A DNA stretch of 59,363 bases, taken from NCBI GenBank assembly GCA_018700525.1, contig JABITN010000048.1, positions 1 through 59,363 on the forward strand, written 5' to 3'. The stretch is from Opitutales bacterium (lineage in GTDB: Bacteria > Verrucomicrobiota > Verrucomicrobiia > Opitutales > Opitutaceae). The position numbers and the translations under genes were made by a program. The notes under the pieces were generated by a model. The model had not been told where the DNA came from. It saw nothing but the letters and a program-made list of their open reading frames with translations, and made no database searches. Of this stretch, positions 43,509 through 53,307 are shown piece by piece; position 1 is the first letter of the stretch; each line of letters starts with the position of its first letter.

Positions 43509-45077
43509 ATGAAAATCCAAGGACGTTCAATCATCGGTTTCAATTCTGCTCCCCAAAGCGACACATCGATCAAGGCGATTGATCCTTCGACAGGATCGGA
43601 AATCGAACCGCCCTTCTACAACGCGGAAACCGAAACCGTGAATCAGGCAGCGGCTCTCGCTAGCGGTACATTCCAGATCTACAGCAAAAAGAGCAGCCAG
43701 GAACGAGCGGCGTTTCTCAACGAAATCGCGAATCAAATAGAAGCCATTGGCGAACCATTGGTGACTCGGGCTATGCAAGAGACCGGTCTGCCAGAAGGTC
43801 GAATCAAAGGCGAAACCGGACGCACGACCGGACAGCTTCGTCTCTTCGCCTCTTTGATCGAAGATGGCTCATGGTCGCAAGCCCGGATCGACACTGCCCT
43901 GCCCGACCGTGCACCTTTGCCCCGACCAGACATCCGGTCGATGTCTCGCCCTCTGGGTCCAGTCGTCGTGTTCGCGGCCAGCAATTTCCCCCTCGCTTTT
44001 TCCACCGCAGGCGGCGACACCACTTCAGCTCTCGCCGCCGGCTGCCCAGTAATCGTCAAAGCCCATTCTTCTCATCCAGGGACCGCCGAGCTAATCGCTC
44101 GAGCCATACAAAAAGCCGCCGAGAAAACCGGAATGCCTGATGGAGTGTTCAGCCTCCTATTCGGTGGCGGTCGCACAGTCGGTTCCGCCCTCGTTGCGCA
44201 CCCTGCAATTAAAGCTGTCGGGTTTACCGGATCCACAGCTGGCGGTACAGCACTCATGGAGATCGCTGCCAAACGTGCAGAACCCATCCCCGTCTATGCC
44301 GAAATGGGTAGCGTTAATCCAGTTGTCCTACTACCGGAAGCTGTCTCTCAAAATGTCGAATCCATAGCCAACGGTCTCCATATTTCGGCAACACTTGGAG
44401 TCGGTCAATTCTGTACGAATCCAGGGGTCGTGTGCATTAAGAAAGACGCTAGAGGCGATGCTCTCGTCAACCGCTTCGTCGAAAAGATGAATAACACCGC
44501 TGCTCAAGTGATGCTCAATGCAACTATTCATCGCGCCTACTGCGATGGTATCACGCAGTTGCAAGAGAACGATAAGGTCGCAACGCTCGTCTCCGGATCC
44601 GGGAATGACGATGACTCTCCTTGCTTGGGAGCAGCTGCCGTCTTCGAAACCAGCGCTTCGTCTTTCCTCCAGGACGAATCTCTCAGTCATGAAATTTTCG
44701 GTCCAGGCACTACTCTCGTTCGATGGCAAAACAAAGAGGAACTCCTCGCCTTACTGGAAAGCTTCCAAGGGCAACTGACCGGAACCATTCACGCCAGTGA
44801 AACGGATTTAGGAAATTACAGCGAAATCCTAGCGGTTCTGGAACGCAAGGTTGGGCGTATAGTCTACAACAGCTTTCCAACAGGAGTTGAAGTCTGCCAT
44901 TCCATGGTTCACGGTGGTCCCTTTCCGGCGACTTCCGATGGACGCAGTACCTCGGTCGGCACGCACGCAATTTCCAGATTTACCCGTCTAATCGCATACC
45001 AGGACAGCCCCCAATCGCTGCTTCCCGATGAATTGAAAGACGGAAACCCGCTTGGAATCGTTCGACTTGAAAACTGA
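43509..45077 (+). CDS. NADP-type aldehyde dehydrogenase, alpha-ketoglutarate semialdehyde (2,5-dioxovalerate) dehydrogenase-like
   Basis: The 522-aa aldehyde dehydrogenase has the cofactor/GxxxxG motif VGFTGSTAGGTALM, catalytic Glu in PVYAEMGSVNPVV and catalytic Cys in GVGQFCTNPGVV. The N-terminal RSMSRPLGPVVVFAASNFPLAFS and the C-terminal TGVEVCHSMVHGGPFPATSDGR fit the ketoglutarate semialdehyde dehydrogenase subgroup, which ends pentose, hexarate or hydroxyproline breakdown by making 2-oxoglutarate (family knowledge). The ATG at 43509 is preferred over a TTG at 43452 since the domain begins with KIQGRSIIGFN. No sugar-acid pathway genes are adjacent, so the substrate pathway is open. Confidence 0.85.
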   Translation: MKIQGRSIIGFNSAPQSDTSIKAIDPSTGSEIEPPFYNAETETVNQAAALASGTFQIYSKKSSQERAAFLNEIANQIEAIGEPLVTRAMQETGLPEGRIKGETGRTTGQLRLFASLIEDGSWSQARIDTALPDRAPLPRPDIRSMSRPLGPVVVFAASNFPLAFSTAGGDTTSALAAGCPVIVKAHSSHPGTAELIARAIQKAAEKTGMPDGVFSLLFGGGRTVGSALVAHPAIKAVGFTGSTAGGTALMEIAAKRAEPIPVYAEMGSVNPVVLLPEAVSQNVESIANGLHISATLGVGQFCTNPGVVCIKKDARGDALVNRFVEKMNNTAAQVMLNATIHRAYCDGITQLQENDKVATLVSGSGNDDDSPCLGAAAVFETSASSFLQDESLSHEIFGPGTTLVRWQNKEELLALLESFQGQLTGTIHASETDLGNYSEILAVLERKVGRIVYNSFPTGVEVCHSMVHGGPFPATSDGRSTSVGTHAISRFTRLIAYQDSPQSLLPDELKDGNPLGIVRLEN

Positions 45078-45140
45078 AAAATCGTTTGGGTAATAGCATC
45101 GAAAAACGCGTCATCGCCCTCTCTCCAAGAAATCAAAAGT

Positions 45141-48100
45141 CTAGACGGGGTCCGCTTTAGCTTTTCGTCCCTTGCGCCCCCAAACATCCTTAATTGTATT
45201 CGCAAACCAATTTCGCATATCATCTAGAATCGCGTAGAAAGTTGGAACGATGATCAATGCGAGAAAAGTGGATACCATCAGTCCTCCCACAACGACTCGA
45301 CCCAGCGGAGCATAGGAAATGTCCATCATCTTCGATCCGCCAATAGCTATCGGTATCATGCCGCACATTGTCGTCAACGAGGTTACCCAAATCGGTCTAA
45401 AGCGTCTACGACTGGCCTTCATCAACGCTTCATTTCTAGACATGCCGGAAGCCATGAGGCGCTGCGACAAATCCACCAGCACAATGCCGTTATTCACCAC
45501 TACGCCGATCAGGATCATCGCTCCCATGCCCGCCATGCGATCGAACGCCGTATCCGTCGCAACCAACATCCACACAACTCCAATTCCCGCAATAGGAACA
45601 GTAATGATTACCGCCAGCGGCATAATGAAAGACTCGAACAATACTCCCATCAGGAATATCACGAAAACAAAGATAAGCACTAAAGCAAACTGGAGTTCTT
45701 GATTCTCCTCTTGCTCCTTTTTCATACTGCCACCACGGTCCCACTTGTATCCACGCGGCATTTCGAAGCCTTGCATAACACTTTCCACATCTGTATTCGT
45801 TTTTCGAGTATCCTCTGTTTCCATCAATGCGCGAATACGCATGTTCGTTTTGCGATCATAACGCCTAATAGTCTGCGTCGCATCACGAAAGCTCATTTTG
45901 GAAATAGCATCGAGGGGCACTTCTTTCCCCGTATCGGATTTGAAACGCATCTTGTTCAGTTCAGTAAGCGATTCTCGGTCCTCTTCGCGTAAACCTGCGT
46001 CGATATCTATCTCCCTTCCGTCTTCCATGTAATAGCGACCGACACTAGAACCTCGCATTGCCGAAGAAATCGCAGAAGAAACCTCACGAGTACTTATCCC
46101 CAACTGCTGGGCCTTTTCCCGATCCATATGAATTCCCAGCTCTTGCTCATTCGCTTCTACGTCTAAATCGAGTCCCACGAGTTCCTCTATACTCTGTAGG
46201 CGACGAACGACCTCCTCTCCCAAATTAAAAAGTGTTTCCGTGTCATCGCCGTACAAATACACATAAAACGACCGCGTATTATCCGAAGAACTACTCGTTC
46301 GATAGCGAGCTTTCAATCCTGGCGGCAAATTGAAGCGTTCCGCGAAATCCCGCATAATGTCTCCACGGCTCATTGGTTCCTCCGGGCTCATGCCAACAAG
46401 ATCGAGAATTCCAGCGTATGCGACTTGATACCAAGTCTCTGTTTCCTCGATCATATTCAGCCGCACGTACATGCTGCTTCTACTGTGACTAGAAGAGTAG
46501 GAATCGAATACATACAGCTCCCGATTCTCTTCGAGAAAAGTCTCCACTTGATTCGTCCATTCCTCGACTTCGTCTTTTGTCACGCCACCGGGAAGCTCGA
46601 AACTGAAATAGACATAACCGCCCTTGCTCCGACCATCCCGGACATCAATCCATTCCTCCTGGATAGGGATTAGAGTTACGCCCACCAAAGAAAAAATGAT
46701 CAGCATCGCAAAGTAGCGATCGTCAATCGCTTTTCGCAACACAAGTTGATAAGCTCTACCAATCTTTCCGCCTGCCTTTTGCGAGGCTTCTCGCACCCGT
46801 TTTGCAGCAAAGGTTTTGCTTGCCAATGGAATCAGCAACAACGCTATCCCAAGGGACGCTCCCAATGCGGCGATCACGGGAATTCCAATACGAAGAAAGA
46901 AAAAATGCGTTTCACTCCCAGAACGCATCAATAGCAACGGAATGAACACTGCCGCCGTCGTCAAAGTCGCCATAGTAATGGCCAGACCGATTTCGCTCGC
47001 TCCGACCAAAGCACTTTCCCTTGGACTCATTCCCTCCTCTCGTTTCGAGTAGATGTTCTCGACCATCACAATGGCATTATCCACCACTAGCCCCACCGCA
47101 AGGAGGAGCCCCATCATGGTAAGCACATTCATAGTCCACCCCATGAAATACAGAGCGATAATGGAGCACAGTAGCGATAAGGGAATGGCCATCGCAATCG
47201 TCACCGCAATACTCAGCGAGCGCAAAAAACAAATCAGAACGATGAACGAGAAAATGCCGCCCCATATCGCTGTCATTTTCAAATTGCTTACAGACTCCAG
47301 AATATACGCCCCTTGATTTTGGAATATATGAAAATCGATTCCACCCCAACGTTTCGCTCTCGAAAACCGATCGAACACGCGCACTACCGCATCGCAAATC
47401 TCAACGATATTTGCATCCGCCGAGCGCGTGATTTCAACACCATAAGACATCCCTCCATTCAAGCGCCAAGTACTGTATCCTTCGATTACGCCAATATACA
47501 CTTCGCCCAAGTCACTCAAACGTAGTCCCGTATCACGATCGACCACGAAATCCTCCAAGTCCTTCAAATCTTCTATCCGTCCCACTGAACGAACCATCAA
47601 TTCCTGCCCCCCTTCTCTCACTCGACCAGCACTGAGATTTAGATTATCGCTCTTCAAAGCGCTGGTCAAACGATTTATATCCACATTGTGGGCACGCAAT
47701 TTCTCTTGATCCAAAGAAATACGCACTTCCTTGTACTGCGTTCCTTTGATATCGACATCTCCCACTCCATCTATCCGCTGCAAAGCGGGTCGCAAATAGC
47801 GCTCGATAAAAAACTCCGGATTCTCAATATGGTCTCCTAAAGTCATGGCAGCGAAAAGCACTTCCTCGTCATCTTCATCGTAACGGTAAACCGTAATCTC
47901 ATCCACTTCTTCCGGCATCTCCGGCAATACACGATCCATGCGATCTTTAATTTCTGCATACGCCTCATCCATATCCACATCCTTGTGGAAATAGACGTAC
48001 GCTCGCCCCTGCGTACCATAAGATCTCGTGTATACTTTCTCAACGCCACTGACAGTTCCCAGCGCGTCCTCCATCGGTTCGACTATTTTGTCGAGCACAT

Positions 48101-48293
48101 CAAGTGGAGTGGAATTCTGATAATAAGCTCGCACCATCAATCGCTTCTCCTCCATGCCGCTTGGCATCAATTCGATTGGAATGCGATTGTAAGCGATGAT
48201 TCCTAAAACCAATGCCATCAGCAACCCCATCAATACCGTCACCGGGCGATCGACCGAAATAGTCGGGAGCAAACTGTATTTGGGTTCGGGCAT
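45141..48293 (-). CDS. RND efflux permease (AcrB/CzcA superfamily), second of a tandem pair
   Basis: The 1050-aa inner-membrane transporter has the usual RND plan of 12 membrane helices and two large periplasmic loops. It opens with VDRPVTVLMGLLMALVLGIIAYNRIPIELMP. TM4 has GLLLAVGLVVDNAIVMVENI, with the intramembrane Asp of the proton path; the second half has MILIGVVVNNGIVLVDLSQ and GLMVSTFLALIIVPTFYAIL. It follows the other RND gene with a stop/TTG overlap. I set the start at the ATG at 48293, preceded by GAAG, rather than the TTG at 48302. It likely forms a pump with the adaptor lipoprotein encoded at the operon start; the substrate is unknown. Confidence 0.92.
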   Translation of the reverse strand: MPEPKYSLLPTISVDRPVTVLMGLLMALVLGIIAYNRIPIELMPSGMEEKRLMVRAYYQNSTPLDVLDKIVEPMEDALGTVSGVEKVYTRSYGTQGRAYVYFHKDVDMDEAYAEIKDRMDRVLPEMPEEVDEITVYRYDEDDEEVLFAAMTLGDHIENPEFFIERYLRPALQRIDGVGDVDIKGTQYKEVRISLDQEKLRAHNVDINRLTSALKSDNLNLSAGRVREGGQELMVRSVGRIEDLKDLEDFVVDRDTGLRLSDLGEVYIGVIEGYSTWRLNGGMSYGVEITRSADANIVEICDAVVRVFDRFSRAKRWGGIDFHIFQNQGAYILESVSNLKMTAIWGGIFSFIVLICFLRSLSIAVTIAMAIPLSLLCSIIALYFMGWTMNVLTMMGLLLAVGLVVDNAIVMVENIYSKREEGMSPRESALVGASEIGLAITMATLTTAAVFIPLLLMRSGSETHFFFLRIGIPVIAALGASLGIALLLIPLASKTFAAKRVREASQKAGGKIGRAYQLVLRKAIDDRYFAMLIIFSLVGVTLIPIQEEWIDVRDGRSKGGYVYFSFELPGGVTKDEVEEWTNQVETFLEENRELYVFDSYSSSHSRSSMYVRLNMIEETETWYQVAYAGILDLVGMSPEEPMSRGDIMRDFAERFNLPPGLKARYRTSSSSDNTRSFYVYLYGDDTETLFNLGEEVVRRLQSIEELVGLDLDVEANEQELGIHMDREKAQQLGISTREVSSAISSAMRGSSVGRYYMEDGREIDIDAGLREEDRESLTELNKMRFKSDTGKEVPLDAISKMSFRDATQTIRRYDRKTNMRIRALMETEDTRKTNTDVESVMQGFEMPRGYKWDRGGSMKKEQEENQELQFALVLIFVFVIFLMGVLFESFIMPLAVIITVPIAGIGVVWMLVATDTAFDRMAGMGAMILIGVVVNNGIVLVDLSQRLMASGMSRNEALMKASRRRFRPIWVTSLTTMCGMIPIAIGGSKMMDISYAPLGRVVVGGLMVSTFLALIIVPTFYAILDDMRNWFANTIKDVWGRKGRKAKADPV

Positions 48294-48302
48294 TGTCTTC
48301 AA

Positions 48303-51300
48303 CTAAGCTTCCGCTGATGCGACCTCAGGCAAAGCCGCTTCCTCATTCACTTCGAATTTTCCATAGTCCAGCAAGAGATACAAAGAAGGAATCACCACTA
48401 ACGTGAGAAACGTAGACGAAGTTAAACCAGAGATAACGGTAATCGCCAGGGGAACGCGAATTTCCGCCCCTTCGCCAACTCCCAAGGCCATGGGAATCAA
48501 GCCCAGCACCGTCGTCATGGTGGTCATCAAAATGGGCCGTAGGCGAGCCAAGCAAGCTGATTTTACCGCATCGACTTTATCTCGCCCTTGCCGCCTCAAA
48601 TTATTGATATAGTCAACCAATACGATCGCATTATTAACCACGATACCGGCCAACATTATCAGTCCGATGAATACAAGAATATTGAGGCTCCAACCTCCGA
48701 GAAACAGAGCTAAAACCACCCCAATAATCGCCAAAGGTACTGTGAAGAGAATGATGAACGGATGAAGCAAGGACTCGAATTGACTTGCCATTACAATGTA
48801 CACCAAAAAAAGTGCTAAGCCTAAAGCGAAGAGTAGGCTATCCATCGAGCTCTTCATCTCGGCAGCTTGCCCTGCAACATCATAGTCGAAACCAGCTGGA
48901 AGCTCTATTCCAACCAGTGCCTCCTCTATTCTTAGAGTAGCCTCCGAAAGATCAATTCCATCGACATTGGCTGTTACGATCGCTCCACGTTGACGATCCA
49001 AATGTCGGATCTCGTTGGGACCTTCACGCACTTGCAATTCTGCAATTGAAGAAAGCGGAATCGGAATTGTGCCTCTTGGGTTCACGATCATTTCGCCCAA
49101 ATCTTCGATTCCCAATCGATCCTGTTCATCCAAACGGACAAGAATATCGATCTGACGATCACGTTGTTGGAATTCCGTTGGCACCTGGCCTTGGATCTTG
49201 TTGCGTACCAATTCAGCAACCGTTTTTAACTGCAAATCCAATTGCGACAGTCGCTGTCGGTCATAGATAATCTGCACCTCGGGATTTCCTTTTTGAATAC
49301 TGGACCGCACATCCACAATTCCCGGAATCGCTTGAATCGCCTTAACAACCGAAGCGCTCACCGATTTCATCTCGACTAGATCGTGACCATACAACTCGAC
49401 CTCGATAGGCGCCTTGACTGTTATGAGTTCCGGATAAGTTATCTCGACTTCCAAATCCGGAATATCAGCTCCATATCCTCTCAATTCCTCTAGCACTATC
49501 TGCTCCGATTCTCGAGTCGAACCCTCTTCTAATACCACGGTAATCATCGAAGTGTTTTCCCCCTCATCCGAACCGCTTGAGGCATCTCCATCCGTTCCAA
49601 TGGTTACGGCAGTACGCTTGACTCCCGTAATATCCAAAGCGACCTCTTCGATTTCACGAGTGATTTCTCCCGTTTCTTCGATCGGAGTGCCCACTGGTAA
49701 TTTCAATTCCACGTTGAATTCCCCTTGGTGTACTTTCGGAATCAATTCGCTTCCTAGTCGGGGAAAAACAAATACAATCGTCAGGGCAAAAACGGCAAAC
49801 ATGCCACCAACAATAAATATCTTATTGTCCAGAGCCCAATTCAATAGTCCTTTGTAAAATCTCGTTACTACATCGAATGCAAAATCGAACAAATTAAGGA
49901 CTGGTTGAATCGCAGTTAGAATCAATTTCCCTAACAAAGCGAAGACGCCAACGATCAATAGCAAAATTCTGAATACTAGTGAAATGATTCTACCGACGAA
50001 ACACATTCCAATCCGGAACGGAAGCGACAGCAGCAACAACGCAAAGATCACCGGCATCAACAGCCACCCCAGGATCTTCACAATAATGGGACTGCGTTTA
50101 ATCCAAGCAAAATAGGCCACAAAAGATGAAGCGCACTTTCGCCAAGAATCCGCGAAGAAACTCAAGCTCCACCAAGATTTCAATTCTCTCTCATCTTCCT
50201 CGGAATCATCTCCTAATCCACGCGATGCCAGCATCGGTATAAAATACAAGGCGACCGCCAATGAAGCCAATAGCGAGAAGACTACCGTCAATGACATATC
50301 GCCGAAAATCTGACCGGCAACACCCTCTACGAAAACAATGGGGAAGAAGACTGCGATTGTCGTAAGGGTCGACGCCACGACCGCGCCCCCAACTTCCGAT
50401 ACGCCTCTTACTGTTGAATCTACAAAGCTATCGCCTTCTTCTCTACATCGGAAAATGCTCTCTAAAACGACGATCGAATTATCCACGAGCATACCCACTC
50501 CCAAGGCAAGGCCACCTAGTGAAATGATATTCAATGAGACACCTGCCAGTTGCATCGGTGCGAACGTCACCACAATGGAAACGGGGATGGTGATCCCGAT
50601 TATCGCTGTGTGACCAACATTTCGCAGAAAAAGAAAAATGACGATAACGGCTATGCCACCGCCCACGATAGCGTTGCCTTTCACATCCTCGATCGACTGC
50701 TCGATAAATGTCGATTGATCCGTAAGCAATTCAAGCACGCATCCCTCGGGAAGTTTGAACCCAACGAAATTGGTCAACTCACGCTCTTTCTGCGTTTCTT
50801 CTGCAAACTTTCTTCTCACCTCAAGCAGCTCAGCAGAACTTAACCTACGAGTCCCTTGAGGGTCCGGTCGCCGACCAAAGCTCTCGCCCCTCGCTCTCTT
50901 CGCTTCCACATAGGCGCGCTGCTCCGGCAGGCCCAGAGTACGAGTTCTCACTCGATCAGCGACTTCGACAATATTCGCATCCGCTTCCTTATAGATCTCG
51001 ATTTCCACGCTCTCCCGTCCGGAAACAAAAGTCTCGATCTCAATCTCCTTATGGCTCTTCTCTATCTCAGCAATGTCATTGAGATGCAAATTCACACCAT
51101 TCTTCTGAGCTACGACAATAGCTCCAATTTCATCGATCGATTTGAATTCGTTCAAAGTTCGAATCGAGTAACGGAAGCGTCCTTCGTAAAGCCTGCCGCC
51201 CGGCAAATTAACATTATTTTGGGCAAGTCGCGTATTAATCTGCTGAATATCCAAATTCAAGGAAACCAATTTATCTTCGAAAATTCGCACCTGGTACTCC

Positions 51301-51845
51301 TCTTCGAGTCCTCCAACCACCTTCACAGCAGCCAAGCCCTCTTCGCCTTCCAACTCGCGCTGCACGATCTCTTCGGCAAATAATCGCAGTTCATCCAGAG
51401 GATACGGACCCGTTAGACCGATTCGCATAATCGGATCCAAAGTAGGGTCATATCTGAGAATCAAAGGACGCTTCGCATCACGCGGCAGACGCACTCGATC
51501 CAGTTTTTCGCGGATCGCTTGAGTTGCCTCATTCATATCAGCCCCCCATGCGAATTCTAGCAGAATGTCCGATTGATCTGCGCGGGAAATCGAAGTGATT
51601 TTCTTGAGTTGCTGAACGATGCCCAACTGCTCCTCCAAACGTTGCGACACCTGAGTTTCTACCTCCTGCGGCGCCGTTCCAGGGTATTCCGTTCGAACCG
51701 TAAGAGTCGGGTAGGAAATATCCGGCATCAAGGTCACCGCCAATTTCTGATAGGATACGTATCCAAAAACGCATACAGCCAATACGATCATCAAAACCGC
51801 GACTGGCCGCCGGGTCGCTACGGCGAAATGGGAATGCTTATTCAC
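48303..51845 (-). CDS. RND efflux permease with extra membrane segments, first of a tandem pair
   Basis: The 1180-aa RND transporter is about 130 residues longer than usual. Standard parts are FAVATRRPVAVLMIVLAVCVFGYVSY, the TM4 motif GLALGVGMLVDNSIVVLESIF with the proton-path Asp, GVAGQIFGDMSLTVVFSLLASL, and in the second half LIMLAGIVVNNAIVLVDYINNL. The excess is mainly a hydrophobic insertion between TM6 and TM7 (about residues 545-660, DNA 49865-50215), with about three additional potential helices. A smaller charged insertion lies before TM2 (about 325-385). It is 32 bases downstream of the adaptor gene. Tandem RND genes with one adaptor recall MdtABC or TriABC-type systems. Confidence 0.92.
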   Translation of the reverse strand: MNKHSHFAVATRRPVAVLMIVLAVCVFGYVSYQKLAVTLMPDISYPTLTVRTEYPGTAPQEVETQVSQRLEEQLGIVQQLKKITSISRADQSDILLEFAWGADMNEATQAIREKLDRVRLPRDAKRPLILRYDPTLDPIMRIGLTGPYPLDELRLFAEEIVQRELEGEEGLAAVKVVGGLEEEYQVRIFEDKLVSLNLDIQQINTRLAQNNVNLPGGRLYEGRFRYSIRTLNEFKSIDEIGAIVVAQKNGVNLHLNDIAEIEKSHKEIEIETFVSGRESVEIEIYKEADANIVEVADRVRTRTLGLPEQRAYVEAKRARGESFGRRPDPQGTRRLSSAELLEVRRKFAEETQKERELTNFVGFKLPEGCVLELLTDQSTFIEQSIEDVKGNAIVGGGIAVIVIFLFLRNVGHTAIIGITIPVSIVVTFAPMQLAGVSLNIISLGGLALGVGMLVDNSIVVLESIFRCREEGDSFVDSTVRGVSEVGGAVVASTLTTIAVFFPIVFVEGVAGQIFGDMSLTVVFSLLASLAVALYFIPMLASRGLGDDSEEDERELKSWWSLSFFADSWRKCASSFVAYFAWIKRSPIIVKILGWLLMPVIFALLLLSLPFRIGMCFVGRIISLVFRILLLIVGVFALLGKLILTAIQPVLNLFDFAFDVVTRFYKGLLNWALDNKIFIVGGMFAVFALTIVFVFPRLGSELIPKVHQGEFNVELKLPVGTPIEETGEITREIEEVALDITGVKRTAVTIGTDGDASSGSDEGENTSMITVVLEEGSTRESEQIVLEELRGYGADIPDLEVEITYPELITVKAPIEVELYGHDLVEMKSVSASVVKAIQAIPGIVDVRSSIQKGNPEVQIIYDRQRLSQLDLQLKTVAELVRNKIQGQVPTEFQQRDRQIDILVRLDEQDRLGIEDLGEMIVNPRGTIPIPLSSIAELQVREGPNEIRHLDRQRGAIVTANVDGIDLSEATLRIEEALVGIELPAGFDYDVAGQAAEMKSSMDSLLFALGLALFLVYIVMASQFESLLHPFIILFTVPLAIIGVVLALFLGGWSLNILVFIGLIMLAGIVVNNAIVLVDYINNLRRQGRDKVDAVKSACLARLRPILMTTMTTVLGLIPMALGVGEGAEIRVPLAITVISGLTSSTFLTLVVIPSLYLLLDYGKFEVNEEAALPEVASAEA

Positions 51846-51877
51846 AACAAAAAGCTCTCAGACTTGACTAACTAATA

Positions 51878-53083
51878 CTACCCTTCCGCTGTGGCAGGGT
51901 GAGTCGTTTCAGCGTTTTCAGAAGCGACAGAGTCGGTCACGACCTTCACATTCGCACCATCTTTTAGCGCATTGTGCCCCATAACAATCACTGCATCGCC
52001 CCTATTGACACCCGAAGTGGCCTGAACGAACTCCACATTGGAATATCCCTCTTGCAACAATTGCTTGCGAGCTTTGCCTTCCTGCACGGTATATATGTAT
52101 TTCAAGTCCCCCTCGTGCACTACAGCATCCTTAGGAATAAGGATCGAATCTTTGCGATTATCAACGATGATCCTAACGTTGACAAACATACCAGGATATA
52201 TGGGCATTCCATTGTCCTGAAGCACTGCAACCTTGACTTTGAATGTGCCGCTTCCGGGATCGACCACAGGACTGACTAGTCTTACGAAAGCATCGTACTG
52301 AACGCCTTCAATCAAATCGGAATCAATCACGGCCTCCAATCCTTGCTTAACGTTCAGCAGGTGCTGCCCGGAAACATTCACATTCGCGTGCAATTCATCG
52401 AGATTCATCATCGTGTAAAGCTGGCGATTTGCCGTAACGCGACGTCCAACCTGAGCCAACCGTTCCGTTATTACCCCATCCACAGTCGCACGAACGACCG
52501 TATTCTCAAGCTGAATACTCGCTCTCTCGTAGCGCAAGCGCATTTGCTCCAAATTAAACTTTGCCGTTTCGAATTCCTGCAGATTGATCAGCTTTCGCTC
52601 GTGTAGCTCGACCATCCGTTGATTGTTCAACTTTTCATGTTCGTAACGTGCTTCAGCCTCATCTGCGTCGACCTGTTGCATATCGCTTTCCAATCGAGCC
52701 AAAATCTGTCCTTGCTTTACGCGATCGCCTTCTTCTACCAAAACTTCCAGAATAACGCCTGAGGATTCAGCGAATATTTCGATCGAACTCTCGGTCTCGA
52801 GTACTGAATCGAAAACCAGAGAAGAAGTAATATCACCCTCCTCTACTATCGCAACTTTGACGGGAACCGCCGGTCTTACCCGCGGTGTAGGTTGAGTCTT
52901 CTCAGGCTTCTCGGTTTTCTGTCCCTTATCCCCCTTTGCCTTAATTCCACCGCCCTTCTCGGCACTTGCGGTTTTACCCCCTTTGCCAGACTTCGATTCA
53001 AGGAGGTTATCACTCAATTTCGAGCAGCCAGCAATGGCTAGGCTTGCAAAAAGCACTATCCCTATTCGTCTCCACGTCTTCAT
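51878..53083 (-). CDS. RND efflux periplasmic adaptor lipoprotein
   Basis: The ~401-aa membrane fusion protein has a lipoprotein signal (ASLAIAGC, Cys near residue 19) and a Lys/Gly-rich linker (about 25-65). A lipoyl domain (FAESSGVILEVLVEEGDRVKQG), a helical hairpin, the second lipoyl half (VRATVDGVITERLAQVG) and beta-barrel/MP domains follow (IYPGMFVNVRIIVDNRKDSILIPKDAV). It should bridge the two RND permeases encoded downstream to an outer-membrane channel that is not encoded in this operon. I chose the ATG at 53083; the TTG seven codons earlier adds nothing to the signal peptide. Confidence 0.92.
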   Translation of the reverse strand: MKTWRRIGIVLFASLAIAGCSKLSDNLLESKSGKGGKTASAEKGGGIKAKGDKGQKTEKPEKTQPTPRVRPAVPVKVAIVEEGDITSSLVFDSVLETESSIEIFAESSGVILEVLVEEGDRVKQGQILARLESDMQQVDADEAEARYEHEKLNNQRMVELHERKLINLQEFETAKFNLEQMRLRYERASIQLENTVVRATVDGVITERLAQVGRRVTANRQLYTMMNLDELHANVNVSGQHLLNVKQGLEAVIDSDLIEGVQYDAFVRLVSPVVDPGSGTFKVKVAVLQDNGMPIYPGMFVNVRIIVDNRKDSILIPKDAVVHEGDLKYIYTVQEGKARKQLLQEGYSNVEFVQATSGVNRGDAVIVMGHNALKDGANVKVVTDSVASENAETTHPATAEG

Positions 53084-53230
53084 CTTAAAAACACAATAAT
53101 ACAATTCTATCGTCCTAGCTAGCGATTAAAAAAACACTCTCCGTATCCCAATCCAAAAGCTCATTAACAATTGAATTCCAACTGTTTCAGGAGCTCTAAT
53201 TCCATAAGAGCATCCCTTCTCTCAAAGCTA

Positions 53231-53273
53231 AGTTCGAACTGATGGATTTACTTAATAATCCTCAGTTCTGGAC
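53231..53273. promoter_or_regulatory. Inverted repeat upstream of the RND efflux operon, possible operator
   Basis: The arms AACTGATGGATT (53237-53248) and AATCCTCAGTT (53257-53267) are inverted repeats with a single bulged base and an 8-base AT-rich centre. Partial symmetry extends outward (GTTC ... GGAC). It lies about 150 bp before the adaptor gene and 40 bp after the arsS stop on the same strand. With no T-tract, it looks more like a repressor site or a transcript-end hairpin than an intrinsic terminator. Confidence 0.35.
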
Positions 53274-53307
53274 AACGTAGATTCGTAAAAATCCAGGAGA
53301 ATGAAAA

